Source: Boesenbergia rotunda (Eukaryota; Streptophyta; Magnoliopsida; Zingiberales; Zingiberaceae). From it: a stretch of DNA of 64,000 nucleotides. Under the pieces are notes generated by a model. That model saw nothing but the letters and a program-made list of their open reading frames with translations. It had not been told where the DNA came from and searched no databases. The DNA lies in the NCBI GenBank assembly GCA_024364735.1, contig JAGFNQ010009471.1, forward strand, positions 31,580-95,579, written 5' to 3'. Position 1 is the first letter of the stretch. Every line of letters begins with the position of its first letter. Below are positions 1 to 10,216 of this stretch, one piece after another. The position numbers were made by a program, and so were the translations under genes.

Positions 1-51
1 CATGTCGCTACCCAACGATAGCGATAGGTTGATTTGCCCTATCGGCTGTCA

Positions 52-700
52 TCAATACCCAGTGAAGTTGAACAGCGGGGTCGAGGCCGGCAGTAGTTCC
101 TCCTCGTCGATCTGCATTTGGTCCAGCGCAGCCTTGTACAAGATGTTCATGGAACTCCTTGTATCCACAAAGATGCGCTTGACCTCATAGTTGGCGATGC
201 GGGCGAGGATCACCAAGGCATCCTCATGGGGAGCTTCCACCTCTTCCAAGTCTTCGGGGTCGAACGAGATCGTGGGGCCGCGATCCTGGCTCCGGCTCAT
301 CCCAATTGCATAGTTCTCCAGACGCTAGGTATTGGATTTCCTGGCCCGATGGGAATCCCCCCCCCAATGGGTCCCCCAGAGATAACTCCCACATCTCTAG
401 AGGGCAGGTCGCGCGCATGGGCCTTGCCCTTCCGGGGGTCTCTCTCCAAGGAGAGAGATCTGCGGGGTGCTAGCCCCCGACTCCTTCCCCTAGATCGAGA
501 TCGGGACCAGTTCCAAGTTTCGTTTTCTCCAGACTACCTCCGTCTGGGAGAAAAACTTCGCCGAGGGGAGTTTCGGTGATACACCGTCTTCTTCCACTTC
601 TTCCGAGGTTTGGGTCTACCTCTTCACTCAACTTTTTCTTCAAGGCGTGACACACCTCGGTGGAGTGTGTCATACTGCCATGGAAACCACAATACTTCCT
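52..700 (-). pseudogene. gypsy gag C-terminus and protease-like region (broken)
   Basis: On the minus strand, a segment near 610-690 reads YCGFHGSMTHSTEVCHALK. This resembles the Cys/His knuckle that follows gag in Tat-like elements. Further on, an 82-aa stretch (52-300) contains RIFVDTRSSMNILY, which matches the retropepsin-like pattern VDTGSSANILY except that the active-site glycine is arginine. The two parts are in different frames, with a G-rich low-complexity stretch between them. Loss of the catalytic Gly and the frame breaks argue for a pseudogene. The protein would have matured the Gag-Pol polyprotein. Confidence 0.7.
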
Positions 701-757
701 CAGTGGCTCCGGCTACTCGATGTCCACTGTCTCGACCAGCTTTCGCTTGCCAGCCCA

Positions 758-1735
758 CTAGTCCTTTGCTAAGTGAAGGTCTTCTCCTCGGGCTGGGGTC
801 GGGGGTTCCCTCCTCTCGGATCGGGTAACGACCTGAGGAGGGACTCCGGCGGGTTCCATACGACGGGTGAACTGTACCTCCTCCACATTGACGTGTTTGA
901 CAGAGCGTCCTAGCAAGTCGTCAAAGCTGGTGGGTGGCTTCTTCACCAGAGATATGAAAAAATCTCTTTCTGCCAGCCCCTGAGTGCAGGCACTGACAAG
1001 GATCTCCGATGTCACTGTTGGCACATCCTGTGTCACTCAATTGAACCGCTGGATGTACTCCTTGAGCGGTTCCTTCGATTTTTGCTTGAGAGCAAACAAG
1101 TTTAATGTCGTCTTCCGATAGCGACGACTGCTGGCAAAGTGGTGGAGGAAGGCAGTCTTGAACTCCATAAAGGAGTTGATAGAACCCGGGGGTAGTCTCT
1201 GGAACCAGCATTGGGCCGCTCCGGATAAGGTGTTCAAGAACACCCGACACTTTACCCCATCGGTGTACTGGTGGAGGAGCACCGCATTTTCAAACTTGCA
1301 AACGTGATCCTCCGGGTCTGCCTTCCCATCGTAATCGGCTATCCTTGGCCCGCGAAACTGCTTCGGCCGACGAGAAGGGAGTAGAAGGAGCCTTAGGGGA
1401 GGACTTAAGTTCCTCTCCCTTCCCCTATCCACCTTCACACCTCAAAGCGCTAGATGCTACCGAGTTGCCTTTCTCGATATCTCCAGGAGAGTCTCTCCGG
1501 GGGCCGGGGGCTGCTCCGTCTCGTCGCCCCAATGGTGTGATGGATCTTCGCGAGTGCGAGATGTAGACTCTAGGGATCTCCTCCCGTGCAAGAGCTCCTC
1601 GCTACGAAGCGGCTTGCTCGATTTGGTGTTGCTTGAGCGCTTTTTTGATGGCGTTGGCCACCAAGCGATCCAGTTCCTCCCTCGTCAGACAATGGATTGT
1701 CCCTCTAGCCCTGTCATCGATGCTCCTTCTGTTAC
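758..1735 (-). pseudogene. gypsy gag capsid region (broken)
   Basis: A 133-aa open stretch (1037-1438) contains the plant Retrotrans_gag core, with landmarks such as DPEDHVCKFENAVLL, LSGAAQCWFQRLPPGSI and LFALKQKSKEPLKEYIQRF. It continues after a stop into a segment (758-1036) with SACTQGLAERDFFISL, the usual C-terminal gag helix region. An N-terminal piece lies at 1602-1735, in a different frame, and ends in a Lys/Gln-rich helix. Gag forms the cytoplasmic particle in which reverse transcription takes place. Frame breaks separate the parts, so this copy would not make a full Gag. Confidence 0.78.
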
Positions 1736-1741
1736 TGGTTT

Positions 1742-1759
1742 CCCACAAATGGCGCCAAA
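1742..1759 (-). other. Primer-binding-site region of Tat-like element
   Basis: Minus strand TTGGCGCCATTTGTGGGA lies four bases inside the proposed LTR end. Plant Tat-group elements carry a very similar TTTGGCGCC-(G/A)TYTGTGGG primer site. The placement between LTR and gag supports the call. Confidence 0.65.
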
Positions 1760-1761
1760 CT

Positions 1762-2497
1762 TGTTTCAGAAGGAATCGACGTCGACGGCCAGTCACCAGG
1801 GTCCAACCCACACGGATGTTAATGTTAGGGGAGGAACTCTGCACTCTGCGAGATTAACACGAGCGTTAGGGAAACACGCCGGAGGTTGTTCGGCGGAGCC
1901 CACTCTGACGCTCAAGTCAATGCCTCGCTGGAGAAGAAGAGTAGAAGGTAGGAAAATGTATGAATAGTAGAGAATGCGTAACCCCTTTACCGGAGGGGTT
2001 AGAATACCTTTTATACCTACGGCGGTTGCCTTCGTGCGTCCCTATGATTTGTGTCATGCCCCCTCATTCGTCGGTTACCGGATAACCTTAGAAACGGTCC
2101 ACGCCGTCATTAAGTTCTGCCCGTTGCGACATTTAAGGATCATGATGACTCCATAATAGGGGATGATTATCTGCAGATCCGAGAAAAAGGGGACCGCTAC
2201 TTGAGGTCGAATGCTTCTTGGGCTCCGCTCTCCCGAGATGATCTTGAGGTCTTCTGGCCCGGGAGGCCCCGGGCGCTCCGTTTCCCCGAGGTAGTCTCGG
2301 GACCCGACTTCCGGGGGTGATCCCGGGAGGGATTTTCTGATCTGAACCCCGGGGCGTGTTTACCACGGGGGCCCGGAGGGTCCTTCTCCCGAGAGGGCCT
2401 CAGGAGCTCCGAAAGGGAGTCGCTCATACTCGTTATATCTTACCAGTCAACTTCTTCAGCCCACGTGTTCGCCCTGGGGTATTCAACCCTATCAGCA
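1762..2497 (-). repeat. 5' LTR of Tat-like element
   Basis: Proposed LTR of about 736 bp. On the minus strand it would begin TGCTGATAGGGTTG and end TTCTGAAACA, the TG...CA form of LTR ends, directly before the primer site. It is GC-rich in U3 and has a TATA box at 2007-2015. The second LTR is outside the window, so the boundaries rest on the TG/CA ends and the primer-site position only. No target duplication can be tested. Confidence 0.6.
2007..2015 (-). promoter_or_regulatory. TATA box of Tat-like LTR
   Basis: TATAAAAGG on the minus strand, about 245 bases upstream of the proposed LTR end and correctly oriented to transcribe the gag region. Confidence 0.55.
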
Positions 2498-2504
2498 GTT
2501 GTGT

Positions 2505-2885
2505 AAAGAATTGTAAAAAATAACTTGGTACTTCGAGGAGATAATGAGAAAGTTTATGTTGAGAATAATAGAAGTTTTTCGCAGCTAATTGAAATGATTA
2601 TTGAATTTGATCCAATAATAGGAGTGCCTTCAACGTGTTCAAGAAAGACAGATTCATTACACTTATCTTGGGCCTAAAATCCAAAATGAATTAGTATAGT
2701 TGTTGGTGGCAGAAGTAAGAAGTATAATTGTTGCAAAAATTAAATATGCAGAGTATTTCACTGTTATACTTGATTGCACTCCAGATGCAAGTTATAAGGA
2801 GCAAATATCCCGTGTAATTGGATGTGTGGATGATTTAGAAAATACAATAGTGGTTGACTATTTTGTTTATCTTTTATTTTTAAAA
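2505..2885 (+). pseudogene. hAT transposase relic (DUF4371/TTF-type)
   Basis: Translating the plus strand in shifting frames gives landmarks of the DUF4371 region of hAT transposases. There is a LxxRGDNE...NNRSFSQLIEMIIEFDP stretch (about 2520-2615), then YLGPKIQNEL (about 2660-2695), then AKIKYAEYFTVILDCTPDAS (2740-2797). The last part is open for 65 aa (2700-2897). The family's YFSIILDCTPD motif is well known in plant hAT-like proteins. There are at least two frame changes and no catalytic C-terminal dimerisation domain, so this is a dead fragment. It starts immediately beside the Tat-like LTR, which may have inserted into or truncated it. Confidence 0.72.
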
Positions 2886-3804
2886 TTTATGTTATAAATA
2901 TTGTTTTATAAATATCTTGATTGAAAAATATATGAATATCGAGTTTGTAAGAGCGTCAATTTAAATGCTCGCCGTAGGCTCCAAAATCACATGTCCGGCA
3001 CTGTACCTTGCACTGTACCTTCCGGATAACTGCTAACCAAAAACTAAAATGGGATCCCATTCAAGTCCATGTTATTAGATTTTTGCTCATCGACCACTAC
3101 CTACTGTTGGATTTGGCCGGAGCATGCAAAAACTCAATCATCTGATGAAGATGAGTCCTGCCATTGGTTGGATCTAAATACAACATGCCTCTGCCGACTA
3201 CATTACATATTCAATACATTTCAATGCAGACATCAACTTTTAACGTTACTTCATAGAAAGCAACGTTGATGCAGGACGAACGCATATGAGTCATCGATCG
3301 CCGATGAACTCAAAGCCATTGGCTCTTAGCTTAGAATTGATAAAACAATTATCAAGTTTTTTAGTAGGATTGGTTAGGAATAATATAATTAATATAATTG
3401 AGCTTAGAATATAATTTAGATTATATATTGTTGGTTTTGTAATAAATTTTAATTAACTTTTATAATTCAGATTATATTATATTATAATTTTAAAATTATA
3501 CCGAACAAAATAATTAATCTTATAATTTAATTTTAATTACATTATAAGATTGATTATCCTCAACAAATATTGCCCTAATAATTTGGAGTCATATTAGTTG
3601 GAGTCTAGTGTAGTCACATAACATAGCCCTAATGATTTGGTATCATATTAGTTGGAGTCTAGTGCAGTCACATGGGCCAAAAGTACTAAATTAAAGAAGA
3701 GCCATGTGACAAATTCACTAATGATTTTTTTTTTAAAATAGTAGGAAATCTACTAAGTAAAATTATGATTATCAAGATTAATTCTACCACCCAATAGAGT
3801 AATA
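2886..3804. other. Intergenic AT-rich stretch, nothing recognised
   Basis: No convincing gene or element is seen. It contains a short local duplication: a roughly 55-base segment around 3580-3620, including tcatattagttggagtctag, is repeated around 3635-3675. Confidence 0.5.
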
Positions 3805-4062
3805 AAAGCACTTCTCATCGCAAGATGTAATGGTTAGATCCTTAATAAAAGGATTTAAGATTTGAATCTTAACTGTAGCGCACTGTAAAGATTTTCTCTT
3901 CAGTGAGAAATGGGCTTAAGAATATTAGCCACTTGGATAGATCTTTGTGAGCATTTCCTGATTTATCTTAATGGCTAGTTGAAAATTTTCATGGAGTCAG
4001 ACTGGTCACGCCCATGAGTAATCGGTTCAAAGAGCTGGATACTTATTGCAAATTTAAAAAAA
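3805..4062 (+). repeat. SINE-like tRNA-related repeat, copy 1
   Basis: The head resembles a diverged tRNA promoter: an A-box-like segment around 3830 (gatgtaatggttagatcc) and a B-box-like gatttgaatctt near 3860. The tail carries TTTTCATGGAGTCAGACTGG-like sequence, then a GGTTC(A)AAGAG-type segment and a short A-rich end. The same tail occurs in the two copies downstream. The copy is old; no target duplication could be assigned. Confidence 0.5.
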
Positions 4063-4431
4063 AATAATTCTCAACCCACAAGCTATGACCTAATGTCTCG
4101 TTCGGTATCTCTCATCCTCATATAAAGGGTCGTTGTGCTAGGGGAAATTGTCCTCGTGATTTACTCTCTTCCAGAGTGTATAGGGCTTGAAGGGATCGTT
4201 AAAGTGATGGCTTCACCTTTTTGTGGCAAAAGTTGAAATTGTCACCTTAGCGGCCCTTCAGGGTAGCCCCACACTTCTTGGGAGGGGATAAATTACGAGA
4301 GACTTTACCTAACAATAATAGCGCATGCAGAGTGAGACAACCAACAGGACTTTCCGCACCTGCTAGGAATCGACCCTAAGGTTATTTGTTGCAATACATT
4401 TGCACGAACCATTTGCATCAGCCCATGGGGG
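4063..4431. other. Intergenic stretch, nothing recognised
   Basis: Single-copy-looking sequence between two SINE-like copies. No coding potential and no clear repeat is seen. Confidence 0.4.
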
Positions 4432-4654
4432 TTGATAGCTTTACATCTCGCTGTAATGGTAAGTGGTGGGATGGGCTTCGCCACTTAGGTACATTTCACT
4501 TGAGGAGTTGGAATTATTTGTGATGTTGGGCCTTCCGCCATATCCCATTTGAGCTTCTCGATTTACCCTAGTGGTTAGTGAAAATTTTCGGTGAGATCAA
4601 ATTGGTCATCTCCAAGATTAGTTGGATCATAAGAGTTAGGTATTTGGATTACCA

Positions 4655-4655
<1 letters not shown>
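4432..4655 (+). repeat. SINE-like tRNA-related repeat, copy 2
   Basis: The head has an A-box-like CTGTAATGGTAAGTGG near 4450. The body ends with GGTTAGTGAAAATTTTCGG and a GGTCATCTCCAAGATTAG-like tail, parallel to copies 1 and 3. It runs directly into an (AAT)n tract, as expected for a SINE 3' end with a simple repeat. Confidence 0.5.

Positions 4656-4688
<33 letters not shown>
4655..4688. repeat. (AAT)n microsatellite
   Basis: Eleven uninterrupted AAT units at the 3' end of the preceding SINE-like copy. It probably grew from that element's A/T-rich tail. Confidence 0.9.
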
Positions 4689-4692
4689 GCAA

Positions 4693-4950
4693 TTCAGAGC
4701 CCCAGGACATAGTGCGATGGTAAGAGGTAGTACGAGTTCTCATGCAACAAGGGTTTGAATCTCTCATAGGGTATATTATACGCCCGTGATGTTCGAACCA
4801 TTCGTGATGTTGGGTCATCCGTCGGGACCCTTCTGCGCTTCTCGAATTTTTACCCTATTAGTCGATGGAAAATTTTCGTGGTGTTGGATCGGTTATTTCA
4901 AAGAATAGTCGGTTCGAAGAGTTGAATACCTAATTTATAAAAATAAAGAA
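4693..4950 (+). repeat. SINE-like tRNA-related repeat, copy 3
   Basis: Best preserved of the three. It has an A box near 4706 (catagtgcgatggtaagagg), a B box near 4750 (GGGTTTGAATCTC, close to GGTTCGAATCC), a TGATGTTCGAACCATTCGTG segment, a tail with GTCGGTTCGAAGAG and an A-rich end around 4940. These are the hallmarks of a tRNA-derived plant SINE. No open reading frame is expected or seen. Confidence 0.6.
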
Positions 4951-5029
4951 AAAAACTAAATTTTCAAAATGAAACCAACAACAAAAGTAAATTGCAATAT
5001 TAAAACCTTGAAATTTTAGACCCTCAACA

Positions 5030-5038
5030 AAAGTTCTA
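5030..5038. repeat. Left target duplication of Mutator-like element M1
   Basis: AAAGTTCTA directly before the element end. The identical nine bases follow the other end at 9128-9136. Nine-base duplications are characteristic of the Mutator superfamily. Confidence 0.9.
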
Positions 5039-5046
5039 CGGCAATT

Positions 5047-5120
5047 TACCAAAGGGCGTACCCAAATATTGGTATTTACCAAAATGCGTACCATGGTTTC
5101 ATTGTTACCAAATAACGCAC
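5047..5120 (+). promoter_or_regulatory. Three iterated end motifs in M1 left terminus
   Basis: TACCAAAGGGCGTAC (5047), TACCAAAATGCGTAC (5077) and TACCAAATAACGCAC (5106) occur at 30- and 29-base spacing. Element M2 has the same three at the same spacing. They are candidate transposase-binding sites. That role is inferred from position and conservation only. Confidence 0.5.
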
Positions 5121-5559
5121 TTATATTAGTGAACTTCCTCTTATACCCCTTCTGCCAAAGTACTACATGTCATTTTCATTCTCTTTCTCTTTCTCTTTTT
5201 CAATAACGAATTTCGAGACATTTAAAAATATTTTTTCAGACTTTTTATTTTAAAATAATATATTATGGAATCGGATAAAAAACGTACGATAAAAATCGAA
5301 AAAATATTTCAATTAAAAAAATATCTCAATTAATAATTTAATATTTTTTAAAAATATAAATAAATTATTTTTTATATTTGATTAATATAAATTAATATAT
5401 TTAATAATATTATTAAATATATTAATATATAAAAAACTTTAAAAAAAGTTGAAATTTTTTTTTTAATTTCAAACAGCGTGGGCCTGAAATAAAATATTTC
5501 AGGCCCTGCGAGGGCCTGAAATATTTTATTTCAGGCCCTCGCCCCCAACTCTCAAGATG

Positions 5560-5880
5560 TTTAAACAATTCCATCTACTTCTCTCATCATGAAGCTTCCA
5601 AGAGCTTTACTCCAGCAGCAATGGCTTCCCACCTGGAAATGACTTCCGCAAACTCAATTCACATAGGACTCGTAAGCAGTGAGTGTAGAAGAGATCCTTT
5701 TCTTCCAAGTCAAAATCTATTTATTACTGCTCCCTATCGAATCTTGGGTCAACCATCTGACCATCCAAGGGAATGCCTTAGGTTGGGGAAAGTTCTCCCC
5801 TTGCATTCTCTCTAGTAGTCGTGCGTCTCGTCCATTCCTTTCTTTATTAGCTGCATTTCCCTTCGGTTAGAAGTCCGACC
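5560..5880 (+). repeat. Unique-looking segment in M1 left arm, possibly captured
   Basis: About 320 bp of ordinary base composition, unlike the AT-rich and GGCCTGAAAT-rich sequence around it. It is flanked on both sides by those inverted repeats. It holds a 63-codon open frame (5679-5870). The frame recurs with the same translation in the right arm at 8296-8487, because the arms are inverted copies. I do not recognise the peptide. It may be a host fragment picked up by the element, as Pack-MULEs do. Nothing shows it is translated. Confidence 0.45.
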
Positions 5881-5888
5881 GAAACGCA

Positions 5889-6015
5889 GGGCCTGAAATA
5901 TTTTATTTCAGGCCCAGCGAGGGCCTGAAATATTTTATTTCAGGCCCTGCGAGGGCCTGAAATATTTTATTTCAGGCCCTGCGTGGGCCTGAAATAACTC
6001 AGGGCCTGAAATCTT
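5889..6015. repeat. GGGCCTGAAAT inverted-repeat cluster (left arm)
   Basis: A run of alternating GGGCCTGAAAT and ATTTCAGGCCC blocks separated by ATTTT or short GC-rich spacers. Each pair can fold as a hairpin. A matching cluster occurs in the right arm (about 8155-8285), with further pairs at 5485-5545 and 8630-8690. Confidence 0.8.
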
Positions 6016-6461
6016 GCGTCGAATTGAAATCATGTGTTATGATAGGTTTTTTTACGTAGGTCTAAAACTTAAAGAAACATCTCTTTATATTTTTGAAATA
6101 ACAATAAAAATTATTGAGAAAGACTACCTACGAGATGAATTCTAATTAATATAAAATAAGGATTATATTAAAAATGAACATATATCTATTTTTTGAATAA
6201 AAAAGTCAAAATTATTTATTATATTAATTTAAATATTATATATTATATTAATATATTTAATTTTTATAAGTTTTGACTGACTTCAGGCCCTCCTTAGGCC
6301 TGAAGTCAGATGACTTCAGGCCCTCCTTGGGTCTGAAGCATCTGCGTAAATAATTAATTTAATCAAAATAATTAATTATAAAAAAAACTTCTAATGATTA
6401 TTTTTGGTGTCCAAACTTCTAAATGATTATAAATTATGTTGCAATAGGAGTTTTCTAGGTC

Positions 6462-6870
6462 TATCAGTGGGTTTCGCTCAAAACCCACTGATATTTTTTT
6501 AGAAATTCAGATATGAGAGGTCCATCAGTGGGTTTTGCTCAAAACCCACTGATGGAACTAAACTACATCTATTGCTTTAGGAAAAATAAAAATTTTAGGT
6601 TTGGACACCTAAAATATTTTCTCCAACCTCAACCCTAACTTTTGATAATGATATTTCAAAAATTCAGATATGGGAGGTCCATCAGTGGGTTTTGCTCAAA
6701 ACCCACTGATGGAACTAAACTACACCTATTGCTTTGGGAAAAATAATAATTTGAGGTTTGGACATCTAAAATACATTCTCCTAACTCTACCCTAACTATT
6801 GATAATGTTTTTTCAGAAATACAGATATGAGAGGTCCATCAGTGGGTTTTGCTCAAAACCCACTGATGGA
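6462..6870. repeat. Four hairpins on a ~157-bp tandem unit (left arm)
   Basis: Hairpins lie at 6462-6493, 6521-6556, 6678-6713 and 6835-6870. The last three share a perfect 16-bp stem (TCCATCAGTGGGTTTT and its complement) around the loop GCTC. They recur every 157 bp with conserved flanks (TTGGACACCTAAAATA and similar), so the unit is tandemly repeated. No protein is encoded. Confidence 0.85.
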
Positions 6871-7277
6871 AGAACTAAACTACACCTATTACTTTGGAAA
6901 AATTAATAATTTAATAATTTTTAAAAATATAAATAAATAATTTTTTATATTTGATTAATATAAATTAATATATTTAATAATATTATTAAATATATTAATA
7001 TATAAAAAATAATAAAAAATTGTAATTTTTTTGATTTCAGGCTGCGTGGGCCTGAAATCAAAAAGTAATAGGAGAATTGTAATTTTATTTCAGGCCTACG
7101 CTGTTTGAAATCAAAAAAAAACTTCAACTTTTTTTAAGTTTTTTATATATTAATATATTTAATAATATTATTAAATATATTAATTTATATTAATCAAATA
7201 TAAAAAATTATTTATTTATATTTTTAAAAATTATTAAATTATTAATTTTCCCAAAGTAATAGGTGTAGTTTAGTTCT

Positions 7278-7686
7278 TCCATCAGTGGGTTTTGAGCAAA
7301 ACCCACTGATGGACCTCTCATATCTGTATTTCTGAAAAAACATTATCAATAGTTAGGGTAAAGTTAGGAGAATATATTTTAGGTGTCCAAACCTCAAATT
7401 ATTATTTTTCCCAAAGCAATAGGTGTAGTTTAGTTCCATCAGTGGATTTTGAGCAAAACCCACTGATGGACCTCCCATATCTGAATTTCTGGAATATCAT
7501 TATCAAAAGTTAGGGTTGAGGTTGGAGAAAATATTTTAGGTGTCCAAACCTCAAATTTTTATTTTTCCTAAAGCAATAGGTGTAGTTTAGTTCCATCAGT
7601 GGGTTTTGAGCAAAACCCACTGATGGACCTCTCATATCTGAATTTCTAAAAAAATATCAGTGGGTTTTGAGCGAAACCCACTGATA
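7278..7686. repeat. Four mirror hairpins (right arm)
   Basis: Inverse copies at 7278-7313, 7435-7470, 7592-7627 and 7655-7686, with loop GAGC. The hairpin at 7435 has one stem mismatch (GTGGATTTT), so the arms have drifted slightly. Confidence 0.85.
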
Positions 7687-8289
7687 GACCTAGAAAACTC
7701 CTATTGCAACATAATTTATAATCATTTAGAAGTTTGGACACCAAAAATAATCATTAGAAGTTTTTTTATAATTAATTATTTTGATTAAATTAATTATTTA
7801 CGCAGATGCTTCAGACCCAAGGAGGGCCTGAAGTCATCTGACTTCAGGCCTAAGGAGGGCCTGAAGTCAGATGACTTCAGGCCCTCCTATCAAAACTTAT
7901 AAAAATTAAATATATTAATATAATATATAATATTTAAATTAATATAATAAATAATTTTGACTTTTTTATTCAAAAAATCGATATATGTTCATTTTTAATA
8001 TAATCCTTATTTTATATTAATTAGAATTCATCTCGTAGGTAGTCTTTCTCAATAATTTTTATTGTGATTTCAAAAATATAAAGAGATGTTTCTTTAAGTT
8101 TTAGACCTACGTAAAAAAACCTATCATAATACATGATTTCAATTCGACGCAAGATTTCAGGCCCTGAGTTATTTCAGGCCCACGCTGGGCCTGAAATAAA
8201 ATATTTCAGGCCCTCGCAGGGCCTGAAATAAAATATTTCAGGCCCTCGCTGGGCCTGAAATAAAATATTTCAGGCCCTGCGTTTCGGTC

Positions 8290-8635
8290 GGACTTCTAAC
8301 CGAAGGGAAATGCAGCTAATAAAGAAAGGAATGGACGAGACGCACGACTACTAGAGAGAATGCAAGGGGAGAACTTTCCCCAACCTAAGGCATTCCCTTG
8401 GATGGTCAGATGGTTAACCCAAGATTCGATAGGGAGCAGTAATAAATAGATTTTGACTTGGAAGAAAAGGATCTCTTCTACACTCACTGCTTACGAGTCC
8501 TATGTGAATTGAGTTTGCGGAAGTCATTTCCAGGTGGGAAGCCATTGCTGCTGGAGTAAAGCTCTTGGAAGCTTCATGATGAGAGAAGTAGATGGAATTG
8601 TTTAAACATCTTGAGAGTTGGGGGCGAGGGCCTGA
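8290..8635 (-). repeat. Inverted copy of the putative captured segment in M1
   Basis: Reverse complement of 5560-5880, including the same 63-codon frame read on the minus strand. Its near-identity to the left copy shows that the arms either duplicated recently or have been kept alike by gene conversion. Confidence 0.8.
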
Positions 8636-9127
8636 AATAAAATATTTCAGGCCCTCGCAGGGCCTGAAATATTTTATTTCAGGCCCACGCTGTTTGAAAT
8701 TAAAAAAAAAACTTCAACTTTTTTTAAAATTTTTTATATATTAATATATTTAATAATATTATTAAATATATTAATTTATATTAATCAAATATAAAAAATA
8801 ATTTATTTATATTTTTAAAAAATATTAAATTATTAATTGAGATATTTTTTTAATTGAAATATTTTTTCGATTTTTATCGTACGTTTTTTATCCGATTCCA
8901 TAATATATTATTTTAAAATAAAAAGTCTGAAAAAATATTTTTAAATGTCTCGAAATTCGTTATTGAAAAAGAGAAAGAGAAAGAGAATGAAAATGACATG
9001 CAGTACTTTGGCAGAAGGGGTATAAGAGGAAGTTCACTAATATAAGTGCGTTATTTGGTAACAATGAAACCATAGTACGCATTTTGGTAAATACCAATAT
9101 TTGGATACGCCCTTTGGTAAATTGCCG

Positions 9128-9136
9128 AAAGTTCTA
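9128..9136. repeat. Right target duplication of M1
   Basis: AAAGTTCTA, identical to 5030-5038. Confidence 0.9.
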
Positions 9137-10199
9137 ATTTCTTTAGCGGCAAGCAAATATACCCATCTGTGCCTCCTAAAAAAAAATTGGTAACTAAGTG
9201 GTCAGACTTGGGTGCTTCTTACCATATAAATATAGCACATAAGCGTTACTCATAATTTTTCATTTTCCTTTGTCTTATATTCATGTAATCATTATATATT
9301 ACTTTTCTGACTTAATTTCCAAATAAACATTACACATATTGAATTATTCATAAGTTTTCTTTCCGAGAAGGATTTGAGCATGTGTACATCTAGAGTTGAT
9401 AATATTAGATACAATCTAAAACCATGATCAACTCAACCATAATTAATAGACACATGCAATGCAAAAGTGGCATTTAATGACCTAACAAGAACCGACCCAT
9501 TTACAAAGATTGTTTATGTTAAAAACACTAATAACTTTAACATCACATCTTCATTCTTTAGGGAATCTAATCAATCATATATATATATCTTATAAATTTT
9601 GCTAAAAGTATATAATTATTTTTATATTATTTCATTTAACTATTTATTAACCTAAATGACAAGACTTATTCATGACACAACATGAGATGAATTACAACCC
9701 TGATAGCTAGAGAAATATGTGTAGGAATGCAACTCTATTTAGATGAGGTTGAATAGATAGTGACATACTTAATTATCTTATAAATATAAAATTTAAATCA
9801 ATAGTTAGTAGTGTTGGGAAACAATATATTTTGATATGCTTGATGATATGTTTTATGTTAGATTTTACTCGCGTTATTGATACGTTCATCAAGTGTGCAA
9901 AGAGTTCAAATAACAAACCAATATATGATAAGTATTTTATGACGATGATTCTGAAATTTTAGTCATTTGTAAGAGATTGTTGACTCTCAAAGGCAATTTC
10001 GAGGATAATTGATTGAGAATAAATATTGATGATACCAACAGTGAAAGCAGCAATGATTATCATGTTGTATCTAAAAATGCATTAACCATTTGAAAATTGC
10101 ATGATCCACCTGAACAAATTCGTAAGCAAATAAACACTTACAATGATCTCCTGAAGATCTTTTGTGAGCAATTGAATAACGAACCTTCACGAATGATCC
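9137..10199. other. AT-rich intergenic stretch, nothing recognised
   Basis: Flanking DNA between the two Mutator-like elements. No open frame with a known motif and no clear repeat is seen, apart from a short (AT)n near 9580. Confidence 0.5.
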
Positions 10200-10216
10200 T
10201 TTAATGAACGGCAATT

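Larger units (their letters stand above)
1..2497 (-). mobile_element. Tat-like Ty3/gypsy retrotransposon, 5' part
   Basis: This is the 5' portion of a gypsy-type LTR element read on the minus strand. Moving from right to left it has an LTR, a primer-binding-site region containing TTTGGCGCCATTTGTGGG, a gag region, a zinc-knuckle-like segment and the start of an aspartic-protease-like region. It then leaves the window. The TTTGGCGCC-type primer site next to a gag/protease order is typical of the plant Tat group, which is family knowledge. Reading frames are interrupted, so this copy is decayed. Pol and the 3' LTR lie outside the window, so autonomy cannot be judged. Confidence 0.8.
5039..9127. 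mobile_element. M1: palindromic non-autonomous Mutator-like element
   Basis: A 4089-bp element begins CGGCAATTTACC and ends GGTAAATTGCCG, flanked by a perfect 9-bp duplication AAAGTTCTA. Its two halves are inverted copies: the left arm is about 5039-7008, the right arm about 7141-9127. Only scattered substitutions separate them, and the central loop is about 130 bp. Each arm holds terminal motifs, GGCCTGAAAT-type inverted repeats, a putative captured segment and four 16-bp-stem hairpins. No transposase is encoded, so movement would need an enzyme supplied in trans. The duplication length and ends support the Mutator superfamily. Arms of 2 kb are much longer than usual, making this a foldback-type MULE. 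Confidence 0.85.

Noticed and set aside
5679..5870. Host gene exon in M1
   Set aside because: The 63-codon frame is duplicated only because the arms are inverted. No start context, introns or recognisable motif supports a gene. It is kept only as a possible captured segment.
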